Below, in pieces: positions 26,414-35,484 of a stretch of 64,000 nucleotides of DNA. Both the position numbers and the translations under genes were made by a program. Each line of letters begins with the position of its first letter. Within the stretch, counting starts at the first letter, position 1. The stretch is taken from positions 2,352,001-2,416,000 of the forward strand of contig NZ_AP024745.1 in assembly GCF_019704555.1 (NCBI RefSeq), written 5' to 3'. The stretch comes from Actinoplanes sp. L3-i22 (GTDB taxonomy: Bacteria > Actinomycetota > Actinomycetes > Mycobacteriales > Micromonosporaceae). The notes below the pieces were generated by a model. The model did no database searches and was not told the DNA's origin. It saw only the letters and a list, made by a program, of their open reading frames with translations.

Positions 26414-28375
26414 TCAGCGCGCCGGGGTACGGGCGCCGGTGGCGGCCAGCTTGTGCAGCAGATCGGTGGCGGTGAACGGCTTCTCCACGAAGGCGATGTC
26501 CCCGTCCAGGACGTGGGTGCTGCCGAGCAGGCCGTTGCTGTAGCCGGACATGTAGATCACCGGGAGGCCGGGCTGGCGCTCGGTGAGCAACTCGGCGAGC
26601 CGGGGGCCGGACATCTCCGGCATGATCACGTCGGTCAGCAGCACGTCGCAGCCGTGCTGGTCGTACATCGCCAGGGCCTGCCGGCCGTCGGTGGCGACCT
26701 GCACGCGATAGCCGTTGTCGGTCAGGATCCGGGTCACGATCCGGGCCAGGGCCACCTCGTCCTCGACGACCAGCACGGTCCGCCCGTCGCCGCGCGGCGG
26801 CCGGGCCGGTCGGCCGTTGCCGGGAACCGCCCGGGCCACCGGGCCGTCGACCAGGGGCAGGTAGATCCGGAAGGTGGTGCCGACGCCGGGCTCCGAGTAG
26901 AGGTTCACGCTGCCGCCGGCCTCGGTGACGATGCCGTACACGGTGGCCAGGCCCAGCCCGGTGCCCTTGCCACGCGGCTTGGTGGTGAAGAACGGCTCGA
27001 AGATCCGTTCCGCCACCGCCGGCGGCATGCCCTCGCCGGTGTCGCTGATCTCCAGCCGGGCGTAGCGGCCGGCCGGCAGCGGCGGCTGCATGTTGACCTC
27101 GTCGCCGTCCAGGTCGGCGTGGTTCGCCTCGAGCACCAGGGTGCCGCCGTCCGGCATCGCGTCCCGGGCGTTGATCGCCAGGTTGAGCAGCACCTGCTGG
27201 AGCTGCCCGGGGTCGGCGTGCACGGTCAGCGGCGTCGCGGACGGCACCACCACCAGGTGGATGTGCTCGCCGATGGTCCGCTCCAGCATCGCCTCGATCT
27301 CGGCCAGCGCCTGGTTGAGCGCCACGTTGCGGGGCTGGATCGCGTCCCCGCGGGTGAACGTGAGCAGCTGCCGGGTCAGGTTGGTGGCCCGCTCCACCGC
27401 GGTGCGCACCTGGATCAGGTCGCCCTGCACGGCCGGCCGGTCGGCGGTCTCCTCGATCGCGAAGTCGGTGTAGTTCGCGATGATCGCCAGGATGTTGTTG
27501 AAGTCGTGCGCCACCCCGCCGGCCAGGTTGCCCAGGCTCTCCATCCGCTGCGCCTGCTGGGTGCGCTCCTGCACGGCGCGCTGCCGTTCGGCGTGCTCCT
27601 TGGCGGCGGTGATGTCCCGGGCGACCGCGGAGATGCCGGTGATCGTGCCGGTGTGGTCCCGGATCCCGGTGATCATCAGAGAGATGTCCACCGGGGTGCC
27701 GTCCTTGCGCACCCGGCGCGCCTCGTAGGTGGCGCTGCGGGCGCCGTCGCGGATCTGGGCCATCACCTCGCGCTGCTTCCCGGCGCCGCTCTCGTCGCCG
27801 GTGACCACGGCGATCGACCGGCCCATCACCTCCTCGGCGGTGTATCCGAAGACCCGCTCCGCGCCGTGGTTCCAGGCGGTGATCAGGCCGTCCGGGGTGA
27901 TCCCGAGGATCGCGTCGTCGCTGTGCTCGACCACCGTGGCCAGGGTGACCCGGTGCGCCTCGGCCACGTCCCGGGCGGCCCGCTCCCGGGCGTCTGCCTC
28001 GTCCAACTGGTGCCGGGTCACCGGGTCGACATAGATCGAGCCCTTGTCGAGCAGCACCCCGTAGCCCCGGCGCAGCGTCCAGTAGTAGATCGCGACGGTG
28101 GCGGTGAGCGTGTCCCAGACCGCCGAGGTCCAGAACCAGTTGCCCGGCTGGGCGTGCGCGAGGTGCTCGCCGGGCCGGATCGCGGCCAGCAGCGCGGTGA
28201 ACGCGTGCAGCCCGTGCCCGACCGCGCAGCTGAAGAAGATCATCGCGGTCGTGCCGGCCAGCTTGTTGCTGCGCAGTTGGCCGGCCCGGGTCACGGGCAC
28301 CACGATGGCCACCGTGATCGCCGTATAGGCCACCATGATCACCAGGTTGGCCAGCAGGAACATCTGGTCCGGCAC
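26414..28375 (-). CDS. Membrane hybrid histidine kinase with PAS and receiver domains
   Basis: About 653 residues. The N-terminus holds several hydrophobic helices (MFLLANLVIMVAYTAITVAIVVPV and following, to about residue 125). A PAS domain follows (ATVVEHSDDAILGITPDGLITAWNHGAERVFGYTAEE), then the HisKA H-box (LAGGVAHDFNNILAI), an HATPase domain (N, G1 DTGEGMPP, G2 GKGTGLGLATVYGI) and a C-terminal receiver (VLVVEDE ... DVLLTDVIMPEMSG). No separate response regulator is adjacent. The GTG chosen lies just before the first helix; an ATG at 28459 would add 28 residues and bring the start next to the xylanase operator. Signal unknown. Confidence 0.87.
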   Translation of the reverse strand: MPDQMFLLANLVIMVAYTAITVAIVVPVTRAGQLRSNKLAGTTAMIFFSCAVGHGLHAFTALLAAIRPGEHLAHAQPGNWFWTSAVWDTLTATVAIYYWTLRRGYGVLLDKGSIYVDPVTRHQLDEADARERAARDVAEAHRVTLATVVEHSDDAILGITPDGLITAWNHGAERVFGYTAEEVMGRSIAVVTGDESGAGKQREVMAQIRDGARSATYEARRVRKDGTPVDISLMITGIRDHTGTITGISAVARDITAAKEHAERQRAVQERTQQAQRMESLGNLAGGVAHDFNNILAIIANYTDFAIEETADRPAVQGDLIQVRTAVERATNLTRQLLTFTRGDAIQPRNVALNQALAEIEAMLERTIGEHIHLVVVPSATPLTVHADPGQLQQVLLNLAINARDAMPDGGTLVLEANHADLDGDEVNMQPPLPAGRYARLEISDTGEGMPPAVAERIFEPFFTTKPRGKGTGLGLATVYGIVTEAGGSVNLYSEPGVGTTFRIYLPLVDGPVARAVPGNGRPARPPRGDGRTVLVVEDEVALARIVTRILTDNGYRVQVATDGRQALAMYDQHGCDVLLTDVIMPEMSGPRLAELLTERQPGLPVIYMSGYSNGLLGSTHVLDGDIAFVEKPFTATDLLHKLAATGARTPAR

Positions 28376-28463
28376 GCTCGTCTGATCGGCCGTGCCCCGG
28401 AGTAGCTGAGGTGCGTTCCAGGTGTCTGACGGAACCGCGCAACATCCTGGACACGACATTGTA

Positions 28464-28479
28464 ATGGGAGCGCTCCCAT
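28464..28479. promoter_or_regulatory. CebR-like perfect palindrome before the xylanase
   Basis: ATGGGAGCGCTCCCAT is a perfect 16-bp palindrome. Its core TGGGAGCGCTCCCA is the established CebR (LacI-family, cello-oligosaccharide-sensing) operator of streptomycetes. It stands 52 bp before the GH10 start, in the region shared with the divergent kinase gene. Confidence 0.8.
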
Positions 28480-28531
28480 GTAACGATGACGGTCACTGTC
28501 TACGCTCCCTGTCCCCGAAGGGAACACTCCG

Positions 28532-30454
28532 ATGCGCGCTCTCGCGCGGCTGGCTCTCGCCACTCTTGTGGTCGCGGCCCCGCTCACCGCTGTCGTGGCC
28601 GCCCAGGCAGCCGACGACCCCACCCCGATCACCGTCCTGACCAGCGATTTCGAGGACGGCACGGTCCAGGGCTGGGGTGGCCGGTCGGCCGAGGTCCTGA
28701 CCAACAGCACCGCCGTCGCGCACGGCGGCACGCACAGCCTCGCGGTCACCGGCCGGACCGCGACCTGGAACGGGCCGGCGCTGAGCGTGCTGGGCACGTT
28801 CACCAAGGGCACGGCGTACACGATCTCCGCCTGGGTGCGGCTGGCCGACGGGTCGGACAACGCCCGGCTCAGCGTCGAGCGCCGGACCGCCGGGACCGCG
28901 ACCTACGAGACCGTGGTCGGCAACACCGCGGTCACCGCCACCGGCTGGGTCAACCTGACCGGGCACTACACGCTCTCGGCCGACGTCGACTTCCTCAGCG
29001 TCTACGTCGAGACCGCCTCCACCACCGGTTCGCTCTACCTCGACGACGTGACCGCCAGCTACGTGCCGGCGCTGCCGATCCAGACCGACATCCCCGCGGT
29101 CAAGGATGTGGTCACCGAGTTCCCGGTCGGCGCGGCGATCACCGGCGCCGAGATCACCACCGAGCACGGCGACCTGCTGGCCCGGCACTTCAACTCGGTC
29201 ACCCCGGGCAACGCGCTGAAGTGGGACGCGACCGAGCCGACCGAGAACACCTTCACCTACACCCAGGCGGATCCGCTGATCGCGTTCGCCAAGGCGCACG
29301 GGATGAAGGTGCGCGGGCACACGCTGGTCTGGCACAACCAGACACCGGCCTGGGTCTTCGCGGACGCCACCAAGGAGGTGCTGCTCGCCCGGCTGGCGAA
29401 CCACATCCGGAACGTGGCGGCCCACTACGGCGACACGATCGGCACCTGGGACGTGGTCAACGAGGTGATCGACGAGTCGCAGTCCGACGGCTTGCGCCGC
29501 AGCAGCTGGTACACGATCGCGGGCCTGGACTACATCCGTACGGCGTTCCGCACCGCCCGCGAGGTCGCGCCGAACGCCAAGCTCTGCATCAACGACTACA
29601 ACACCAACGTGCCCGCCAAGCGCGACGCCCTCTACAACCTGGTCGTCCAGCTCAAGGGCGAGGGCGTACCGATCGACTGCGTCGGCCACCAGATGCACGT
29701 CAACGTGAGCTGGCCGTCGATCGCGGACACCGAGGCGATGCTGAAGAAGTTCGAGGGGATCGGCGTCGAGCAGCAGATCACCGAGATGGACGTCAGCATC
29801 TACACGAGCAGCGGGGAGTCGTTCCCGACGCCGCCGGCCGACCGGCTGCTGTCCCAGGCCTACATGTACCGGGACATGTTCGCGCTGTTCCGCAAGTACC
29901 AGGCCGACATCACCTCGGTGACGCTGTGGGGGCTGGCCGACGACAACACCTGGCTGGACACGTACCCGGTGGCCCGCAAGGACGCGCCGTTGCTGTTCGA
30001 CACCCGGTTGCAGGCCAAATCGGCGTACTGGGGAGTGGTCGACCCCGCCAAGATCGGCGGCACCTCGTCGCCGTCCCCGAGTGCGTCGACCAGTGCCTCG
30101 GCGTCACCGTCGCCCTCGACCTCCACGGGAGCCGGATCCTGCGCGGTGACCTACCGGGTGACCGGCAGCTGGCCCGGCGGGTTCCAGGGGGACGTGAAGA
30201 TCGCCAACACCGGAACCTCGGCGATCGCCAACTGGAAGCTGGCCTGGACGTTCCCCGGCGGCCAGACGATCTCGCAGCTCTGGAACGGCTCGGTGGTCCA
30301 GTCCGGCTCGGCGGTCACGGTCACCGGCGCCGCCTGGAATGCCACGATCGCCGCGGGCGGCTCGGCCTCGGTCGGCTTCCTCGGGTCGTGGACCGGCAGC
30401 AATCCGGTCCCGGCCGCCTTCACCGTGAACGGGACCGCCTGCACGGTCCTCTGA
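28532..30454 (+). CDS. Secreted GH10 endo-1,4-beta-xylanase with CBM22-like and CBM2 modules
   Basis: A 640-residue exported xylanase. Signal peptide 1-27; CBM4_9/CBM22-like module about 35-178; GH10 domain about 185-505 with acid/base E311 (WDVVNEVID) and nucleophile E418 (ITEMDVS); Ser/Pro/Ala/Thr linker about 511-534; CBM2 about 536-640 with terminal cysteines (SCAVTYRV ... GTACTVL) and conserved Trp residues. It hydrolyses the beta-1,4-xylan backbone while bound to cellulose or xylan. RBS GAAGGGA. It is followed by GH115 and an esterase, a coherent glucuronoxylan set, and is probably repressed by a CebR-like protein. Confidence 0.95.
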   Translation: MRALARLALATLVVAAPLTAVVAAQAADDPTPITVLTSDFEDGTVQGWGGRSAEVLTNSTAVAHGGTHSLAVTGRTATWNGPALSVLGTFTKGTAYTISAWVRLADGSDNARLSVERRTAGTATYETVVGNTAVTATGWVNLTGHYTLSADVDFLSVYVETASTTGSLYLDDVTASYVPALPIQTDIPAVKDVVTEFPVGAAITGAEITTEHGDLLARHFNSVTPGNALKWDATEPTENTFTYTQADPLIAFAKAHGMKVRGHTLVWHNQTPAWVFADATKEVLLARLANHIRNVAAHYGDTIGTWDVVNEVIDESQSDGLRRSSWYTIAGLDYIRTAFRTAREVAPNAKLCINDYNTNVPAKRDALYNLVVQLKGEGVPIDCVGHQMHVNVSWPSIADTEAMLKKFEGIGVEQQITEMDVSIYTSSGESFPTPPADRLLSQAYMYRDMFALFRKYQADITSVTLWGLADDNTWLDTYPVARKDAPLLFDTRLQAKSAYWGVVDPAKIGGTSSPSPSASTSASASPSPSTSTGAGSCAVTYRVTGSWPGGFQGDVKIANTGTSAIANWKLAWTFPGGQTISQLWNGSVVQSGSAVTVTGAAWNATIAAGGSASVGFLGSWTGSNPVPAAFTVNGTACTVL

Positions 30455-30469
30455 GTGGAAACGGGTTCT

Positions 30470-30482
30470 CCGAAAGTTTCGG
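30470..30482. promoter_or_regulatory. Upstream CGAAA-S-TTTCG box
   Basis: CCGAAAGTTTCGG, palindromic about a central G. This CGAA-N-TTCG-type box is known before xylan genes of streptomycetes (BxlR and related regulators). It lies upstream of the GH115 promoter and pairs with the box at 30568. Confidence 0.65.
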
Positions 30483-30514
30483 GACATTCGTCAAGTTGAT
30501 CGCCAGTTCACCGG

Positions 30515-30542
30515 TTGACTCGTATAGACGTAGAGCTATACG
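30515..30542 (+). promoter_or_regulatory. GH115 promoter with internal inverted repeat
   Basis: TTGACT (30515-30520) and TATACG (30537-30542) are separated by 16 bp, a good vegetative promoter. CGTATAG (30521-30527) and CTATACG (30536-30542) are inverted arms within the spacer and -10, a possible extra operator. Confidence 0.6.
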
Positions 30543-30567
30543 TTACCGACACGCGATCGGCATTTTC

Positions 30568-30580
30568 CCGAAACTTTCGG
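30568..30580. promoter_or_regulatory. Downstream CGAAA-S-TTTCG box
   Basis: CCGAAACTTTCGG, the complement-centred partner of the box at 30470. Its centre is 98 bp from the other, and it lies between the -10 and the RBS of GH115. Two sites flanking a promoter suggest looping or roadblock repression. Confidence 0.65.
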
Positions 30581-30607
30581 AGCGCTTCATCCACCGGAGG
30601 CGTACCC

Positions 30608-33547
30608 ATGCGAAGTCATCTCGCGGGCGCGATTGCTGTGCTCGCCCTCCTCAACCCGATCCCCGCCCACGCCGCGCCGACTGATCAGCAGACGGCCGGC
30701 TACCTTTCCACCACAGCCGGGCCCGGCCGCTTCCCACTCGTCGAGCGGGGCACCGCCGCACCCGTCGTGACCAGCGCCGAGGACTACCCGGGCGTCCTCC
30801 GGGTGGCCGGCGACCTGCGCTCCGACATCGGCTCGGCCACCGGTGTCACCCCGGCCGCCGTCCTCGGCGGCCGGGACCCGATCATCGTCGGGACGATCGG
30901 CCGCTCCGCCCTGATCGACCGGATGATCGCCGCCGGCCGGCTCGACGCCAGGGGCATCGCCGGGAAGTGGGAGACCTCGCTCCAGCAGGTCGTCGACCAC
31001 CCGCTGCCGGGCGTGCGCCGGGCATTCGTGATCGCCGGCAGTGACCAGCGCGGCACGATCTTCGGCGCCTACGACGTGTCCCGGCTGATCGGCGTCTCGC
31101 CCTGGCACTTCTGGGACGACGTGCCGGTCCCGCACGCGGACGCGCTCTACGCCCTGCCCGGGCGGCACAGCCAGGGCACACCCAAGGTCAAGTACCGCGG
31201 GTTCTTCATCAACGACGAGAACCCGGACACCGGCACCTGGGCGCCGGCCTTCTTCGGGCCGGGCAAGGCGCCCGGCTACCCCGGCGGGCTGAACGCCAAC
31301 TACTACGCCAAGGTCTTCGAGACGATGCTCCGGCTCAAGGCCAACTACCTGTGGCCGGCCGTCTGGGGCCGGGCGTTCGCCGAGGACGACCCGGCCAACC
31401 ACGCCACCGCGAGCTACTACGGCGTGGTCATGGGCACCTCGCACGAGGCGCCGATGATGCGCGGCATCGAGGAGTGGAACCGGCATCCGGCCGGCACCGG
31501 CGAGTGGAGCTTCCGCCGGAACCCGGACGCGATCAAGGACTACTGGCGGACCGGCATCGAGCGGATGCGCGACCAGGACATCGAGGGCGTGGTCACGCTC
31601 GGGATGCGCGGCAACGGCGACGTGAGCCTGCCCGACGGCGACGGCATCGACCTGATGAGCTCCATCATCGACAGTCAGCGGCAGATCCTCGGCGAGGAGG
31701 GGATGCTCGGCGCGCCGCAGGTGCAGACCCTCTACAAGGAGGTGCAGCGCTACTGGGACCAGGGCTACCGGCCGCCGGACGACGTGACAGTGGTCTTCTG
31801 CGACGACAACTGGGGCAACATGCGCAAGCTGCCCGACCCGTCGTTGCCGGCGCGCAGTGGCGGCTACGGGCTCTACTACCACTTCGACTACGTCGGGGAC
31901 GGCCGCAACTACAAGTGGGCCGACACCGCGAACCTGGTCAACACGTGGGAGCAGCTGCACCGGTCGTACACCTCCGGGGTTGATCGTCTCTGGGTGGCGA
32001 ACGTCGGGGATCTGAAGAACGACGAGGAGCCGACCCAGTTCTTCCTGGACTACGCGTGGAATCCGGACGCGATCCCGCTGAGCGGCCTCGGCGCCTGGGA
32101 ACGCCGCTACGCGGCGGAAAGCTTCGGCACGTCACTGTCCGCTCCGATTGCGGAAATTCTTTCCCGGTACGGCGTTCTGCAGTCCCGCCGCAAGCCGGAG
32201 CTGCTCAACCGGCGGATCACACTCGACCCGGCCAAGGACCCGAGGACGGATCCGACCGCGGTGGTCTACGACGACCAGGGCAATCCGTTCAGCCTCACCG
32301 ACTACGGCGAGATGGACCGGGTGGTCGCCGAGTGGCAGGCGCTCGCGGCGCGCACCGAGAAGCTCCGCGCGCGGGTGCCGGACGCCTGGCAGGACGCGTT
32401 CTTCCAGCTCGTCTACTACCAGGTGGCGGCGACCGCGAACCTGTACGAGCTGCGCCGGGCCGAGTTCACCAACATCATGTACGCCGCGCAGGGGCGGGCC
32501 GCGACCAACGACCTGGCCGACGAGGCGGAGGCCCGGTTCGCCACGGATCAGGCGCTCAACGCGCACTACAACACCGCGCTGGCCGGCGGGAAGTGGAAGG
32601 ACTGGCAGCTCCAACCCAAGATCGGGTACGGGAACGTGGCCCGCTACGGGCCGAACGCGCCGTGGCAGCAGCCGGAGTTGAACAACGTGGCGCTGCCGGA
32701 CGAGATCTACCCGTACCTGAAGCGGATCGAGGTGCCGGCCGGGGCGTCGCTCGGGGTCGGGCTCGACGGCGGGGACAGCGCGGTGCTGCCCGAGTTCAGC
32801 CCGTGGCAGGCGCAGGACCGGCAGTACGTCGACGTCTACAACAAGGGGACGACGCCGTTCGCCTACCGGATCACGACCCCGGTCCCGTGGGTGCACGTCA
32901 CCTCGGCGTCCGGGACGGTGACCAAACAGGTCCGGGCGTACGTCTCGGTCGACTGGAAGCGGGCCCCGGCCGGGGTCACGTCCGTACCCCTGACGGTGGA
33001 AGGCGCGGGAAGCGCGGCCGTGGTCCGCGCCCCGATCCGCAACCCCGGGATCACCCCGCGGGGGTTCGCCGAGGCCAACGGGTACGTGTCCATCCCGGCG
33101 ACCGGCTTCGATCAGAAGTCCGGGAGCTGGCGGGTGCTGCCCGGGATCGGCAAGACCGGCGACGGGATCATGCCGGTCAGCGCGTCGCCGCAACTGTCCT
33201 ACCAGGTCACGCTGACCACGACCGGGCCGGTCGAGATCTCCGCGCTGCTGGCCCCGCGCAACGGGAGACTGCGGTACACGATCGCCGTGGACGGCGGGAC
33301 GCCGCAGGAGGTCGACGCGGTCGCGGCGACCGGCGCGAACGACACCACGATGAACCGGCAGTGGGCCCGCAACACCTCGGACAACGTCAACGTCACCACC
33401 ACCACGCACGAGATCGGCCGGGCCGGGACGCACACCGTGACGTTCCGGGCGATCGACTCGGCGGTGATCCTGCAGCGGCTGATCGTCGACACCGGCGGGG
33501 TCAAGTACAGCTATCTCGGCCCGCCGACCAGCCGGAGGTTCTCATGA
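30608..33547 (+). CDS. Secreted GH115 xylan alpha-1,2-glucuronidase
   Basis: A 979-residue exported enzyme of the GH115 family, which removes (4-O-methyl)glucuronic acid from internal xylose units of xylan. Signal peptide 1-20 (ending AHAA). The family stretches YRGFFINDENP, YYAKVFETMLRLKANYLWPA, GTSHEAPMMR and VVFCDDNWGN are clear in the first 450 residues; the last about 170 residues form the C-terminal beta-sandwich. The ATG chosen has GGAGG 7 bp upstream; an earlier in-frame ATG coincides with the promoter -35 and would lack a signal peptide at its N-terminus. It overlaps the esterase gene by 4 bp. Confidence 0.93.
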   Translation: MRSHLAGAIAVLALLNPIPAHAAPTDQQTAGYLSTTAGPGRFPLVERGTAAPVVTSAEDYPGVLRVAGDLRSDIGSATGVTPAAVLGGRDPIIVGTIGRSALIDRMIAAGRLDARGIAGKWETSLQQVVDHPLPGVRRAFVIAGSDQRGTIFGAYDVSRLIGVSPWHFWDDVPVPHADALYALPGRHSQGTPKVKYRGFFINDENPDTGTWAPAFFGPGKAPGYPGGLNANYYAKVFETMLRLKANYLWPAVWGRAFAEDDPANHATASYYGVVMGTSHEAPMMRGIEEWNRHPAGTGEWSFRRNPDAIKDYWRTGIERMRDQDIEGVVTLGMRGNGDVSLPDGDGIDLMSSIIDSQRQILGEEGMLGAPQVQTLYKEVQRYWDQGYRPPDDVTVVFCDDNWGNMRKLPDPSLPARSGGYGLYYHFDYVGDGRNYKWADTANLVNTWEQLHRSYTSGVDRLWVANVGDLKNDEEPTQFFLDYAWNPDAIPLSGLGAWERRYAAESFGTSLSAPIAEILSRYGVLQSRRKPELLNRRITLDPAKDPRTDPTAVVYDDQGNPFSLTDYGEMDRVVAEWQALAARTEKLRARVPDAWQDAFFQLVYYQVAATANLYELRRAEFTNIMYAAQGRAATNDLADEAEARFATDQALNAHYNTALAGGKWKDWQLQPKIGYGNVARYGPNAPWQQPELNNVALPDEIYPYLKRIEVPAGASLGVGLDGGDSAVLPEFSPWQAQDRQYVDVYNKGTTPFAYRITTPVPWVHVTSASGTVTKQVRAYVSVDWKRAPAGVTSVPLTVEGAGSAAVVRAPIRNPGITPRGFAEANGYVSIPATGFDQKSGSWRVLPGIGKTGDGIMPVSASPQLSYQVTLTTTGPVEISALLAPRNGRLRYTIAVDGGTPQEVDAVAATGANDTTMNRQWARNTSDNVNVTTTTHEIGRAGTHTVTFRAIDSAVILQRLIVDTGGVKYSYLGPPTSRRFS

Positions 33548-34788
33548 AACGGCGCGCACTCCTGGCCGGTTCCGCCGGCGCCGTGACGGCCGGCCTCGCC
33601 GCCCCGACCGCGGCCACCGCCGCCGCCCCGTCCTCGTGGGTGCACACCTGGACCGCGATGCCGCAGCTGACCGAGCCGGGGAACCTGCCGCCGGCGCCGT
33701 TCACCGGCCCGGACGCGGTGCTGGTGGACACCACCCTGCGGCAGACCGTGCACACGTCGATCGGCGGCAAGCGGCTGCGGGTGCGGATCTCGAACGCCTT
33801 CGGGACCACCGACCTGCCGCTCACCGCGGTGTCGGTGGCGCTCCCGGTGGACGGCCGACCGGGGGTGTCCGGCATCGTGCCGGGGACCTCGCGGACCCTG
33901 ACCTTCGGCGGGGAGCCGTCGGTCGTGGTGCCGGCCGGGGCGCAGATCGTCTCCGACCCGATCACCCTGACCGTCGCCGCGCGGTCGAACCTGACCGTTT
34001 CCGCCTACCTCGCGGCCGGGCAGGCGGGCCTGAACCTGACCTCCCACCCGGGCTCCCGGACCACCTCGTGGCTGGTCAACGGCGACCAGTCGGAGAAACC
34101 GGAGTTGTCCGGCGCGGCGCCGGTCGACCACTGGTACCTGATCAGCGGCGTCGAGGTGACCGCGTCCTCGGCGGCCGGCGTGGTGATCATCGGGGACTCG
34201 CTGACCGACGGCCGGGGATCGACCACCAACGGCAACGACCGGTGGCCCGATCAGCTCGCGGCGCGGCTGCGGGACCCCCGGCTGGCCGTGCTCAACCAGG
34301 CGGCCGGCGGAAACCGGGTGCTGCACGACGGGCTCGGGCCGAACGTGCTCGCCCGCTTCGACCGGGACGTGCTCGGGGTCAGCGGGGCGGCCTGGGTGCT
34401 GATCTTCGAGGGGGTCAACGACATCGGGACGGCCGAGGCGACCGAGGCCGGGCAGCGTCAGGTGATCACGGCGCTGACCGGGGCGTTCCGGCAGTTGGTG
34501 CTGCGGGCGCACGCCCAGGACCTGCGGGTCTACGGCGCGACGATCACGCCGTTCGGGGGGAACACCGGGTATGACGATCCGGGTGGGCTCCGGGAGCGGG
34601 CCCGGGTCGCGGTCAACGGGGTGATCCGGGGCGGCCTGTTCGACGCGTATGTGGACTTCGCGGCGGCGGTGGCGGACCCGGCCGCGCCGTCCAGGTTGGA
34701 TCCGGCCTTCGACGTGGGCGATCACCTGCACCTGAACCCGGCGGGGTACGCGGCGCTGGCCGCCGCCGCGCCGCGCCGCCTGTTCTGA
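33544..34788 (+). CDS. Secreted SGNH/GDSL esterase
   Basis: A 414-residue exported hydrolase. The N-terminus (MKRRALLAGSAGAVTAG) is a twin-arginine-like signal. A beta-sandwich N-terminal part (about 35-205) precedes an SGNH domain: block I GDSLTDG with nucleophile S219, GGNRVL, EGVNDIG, and the final D-x-x-H as DHLHLNP. Start overlaps the GH115 stop (ATGA), so the two are co-translated. By context it probably removes acetyl groups from glucuronoxylan; pectin or another ester is possible. Confidence 0.85.
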   Translation: MKRRALLAGSAGAVTAGLAAPTAATAAAPSSWVHTWTAMPQLTEPGNLPPAPFTGPDAVLVDTTLRQTVHTSIGGKRLRVRISNAFGTTDLPLTAVSVALPVDGRPGVSGIVPGTSRTLTFGGEPSVVVPAGAQIVSDPITLTVAARSNLTVSAYLAAGQAGLNLTSHPGSRTTSWLVNGDQSEKPELSGAAPVDHWYLISGVEVTASSAAGVVIIGDSLTDGRGSTTNGNDRWPDQLAARLRDPRLAVLNQAAGGNRVLHDGLGPNVLARFDRDVLGVSGAAWVLIFEGVNDIGTAEATEAGQRQVITALTGAFRQLVLRAHAQDLRVYGATITPFGGNTGYDDPGGLRERARVAVNGVIRGGLFDAYVDFAAAVADPAAPSRLDPAFDVGDHLHLNPAGYAALAAAAPRRLF

Positions 34789-34801
34789 CGTTCCGCTGGG
34801 T

Positions 34802-34828
34802 GGGCCCGTGGCTCTCGGCCGCGGGCCC
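34802..34828 (+). terminator. Hairpin terminator of the xylan operon
   Basis: GGGCCCGTGG and CCGCGGGCCC pair over 10 bp with one G-T-type mismatch, 14 bp after the esterase stop. Confidence 0.6.
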
Positions 34829-34841
34829 GCGTGGACGACCG

Positions 34842-35138
34842 CTACGGCTCCTCGTCCTGCGCTCGAATGAGGTGGCGCAGGCGAGGGTCGTCGATCGCGG
34901 TGGCCATTGCCCGCAGGGCTTCGGTGAGAGGGCAGCGCGGATCTCAGGATCGTCCGCGGGCGATTGCCGGGCCAGGGCGTAGGTGGCCCAGTTCCGCACG
35001 TCCGGAGCGGGGTCGGCGGAGAGGTTGATCAGGGCTTCGACGGCGGTGGGTTCCGGGCGCCCGCCGAGTCCGAAGGCCACCGAGAAGCGGACGTCGGGGC
35101 AGGGATGGGTGTGCCACCGGACGAGCCCGGGGACGGCG
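34842..35138 (-). pseudogene. Truncated, frameshifted HEAT-repeat protein remnant
   Basis: The minus strand reads VPGLVRWHTHPCPDVRFSVAFG then LGGRPEPTAVEALINLSAD and PAPDVRNWATYALARQSP, two HEAT-like repeats. After the ALS codons near 34928 the frame breaks; in the next frame it continues TEALRAMATAIDDPRLRHL to a stop at 34842. No start codon exists in frame, and the 5' end stops exactly at the pilin terminator hairpin. So one end is deleted and the body has at least one frameshift. The whole stretch between the esterase and the first pilin gene (about 395 bp) holds only this remnant and two terminators. Confidence 0.6.
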
Positions 35139-35169
35139 AAAGGGGTACGGCCGGTGGCCGTACCCCTTT
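35139..35169 (-). terminator. Perfect hairpin terminator after the pilin genes
   Basis: AAAGGGGTACGGCC and GGCCGTACCCCTTT form a perfect 14-bp stem with a 3-nt loop, 14 bp after the stop of the first pilin gene. Confidence 0.8.
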
Positions 35170-35183
35170 GAGCTTTGCCTTGG

Positions 35184-35381
35184 TCAGGGAATGCTGATCT
35201 TGCCGGTGAGGGTGTTGAAGATGGTGGAGATCTGGTTGCCGAACCCCGTGACGGCGACGATGCAGATGCCGGCGATGAGGGCCGCGAGGAGTGAGTACTC
35301 GACGGCGGTGGCGCCCCGGTCGTCGCCCGGGAGAAGGTAACGGGCGCGGAGGTATGCCGCGATCATGTTGAGCTTTTCCAT
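35184..35381 (-). CDS. Flp-type class IVb pilin
   Basis: A 65-residue protein of the Flp/Fap pilin family. A short basic leader with RG is followed by ATAVEYSLLAALIAGICIVA: cleavage after the Gly by a TadV-type prepilin peptidase would leave A1 and E5, the conserved Glu of type IV pilins. The hydrophobic helix is followed by FNTLTGKISIP. The ATG chosen gives the normal leader length and has AAGGA upstream. It is about 75% identical to the two pilins upstream, with which it forms a three-gene array. No tad assembly genes lie in the window. Confidence 0.85.
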   Translation of the reverse strand: MEKLNMIAAYLRARYLLPGDDRGATAVEYSLLAALIAGICIVAVTGFGNQISTIFNTLTGKISIP

Positions 35382-35484
35382 GGCGCATCCTTGCGAGGGG
35401 GCACCGCCGGAGCGGTGGAGTCGAGGTTCGCTGTGGCCGGCGTCCGGGGCGGGCACCGGGATTCCGGCCGTCAGATGTCGTTCG

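Noticed and set aside
34789..35183. Transposon end or insertion at the HEAT-gene remnant
   Set aside because: No terminal inverted repeats, target duplication or transposase fragment could be seen; the stem at 35139 is better read as the pilin terminator.
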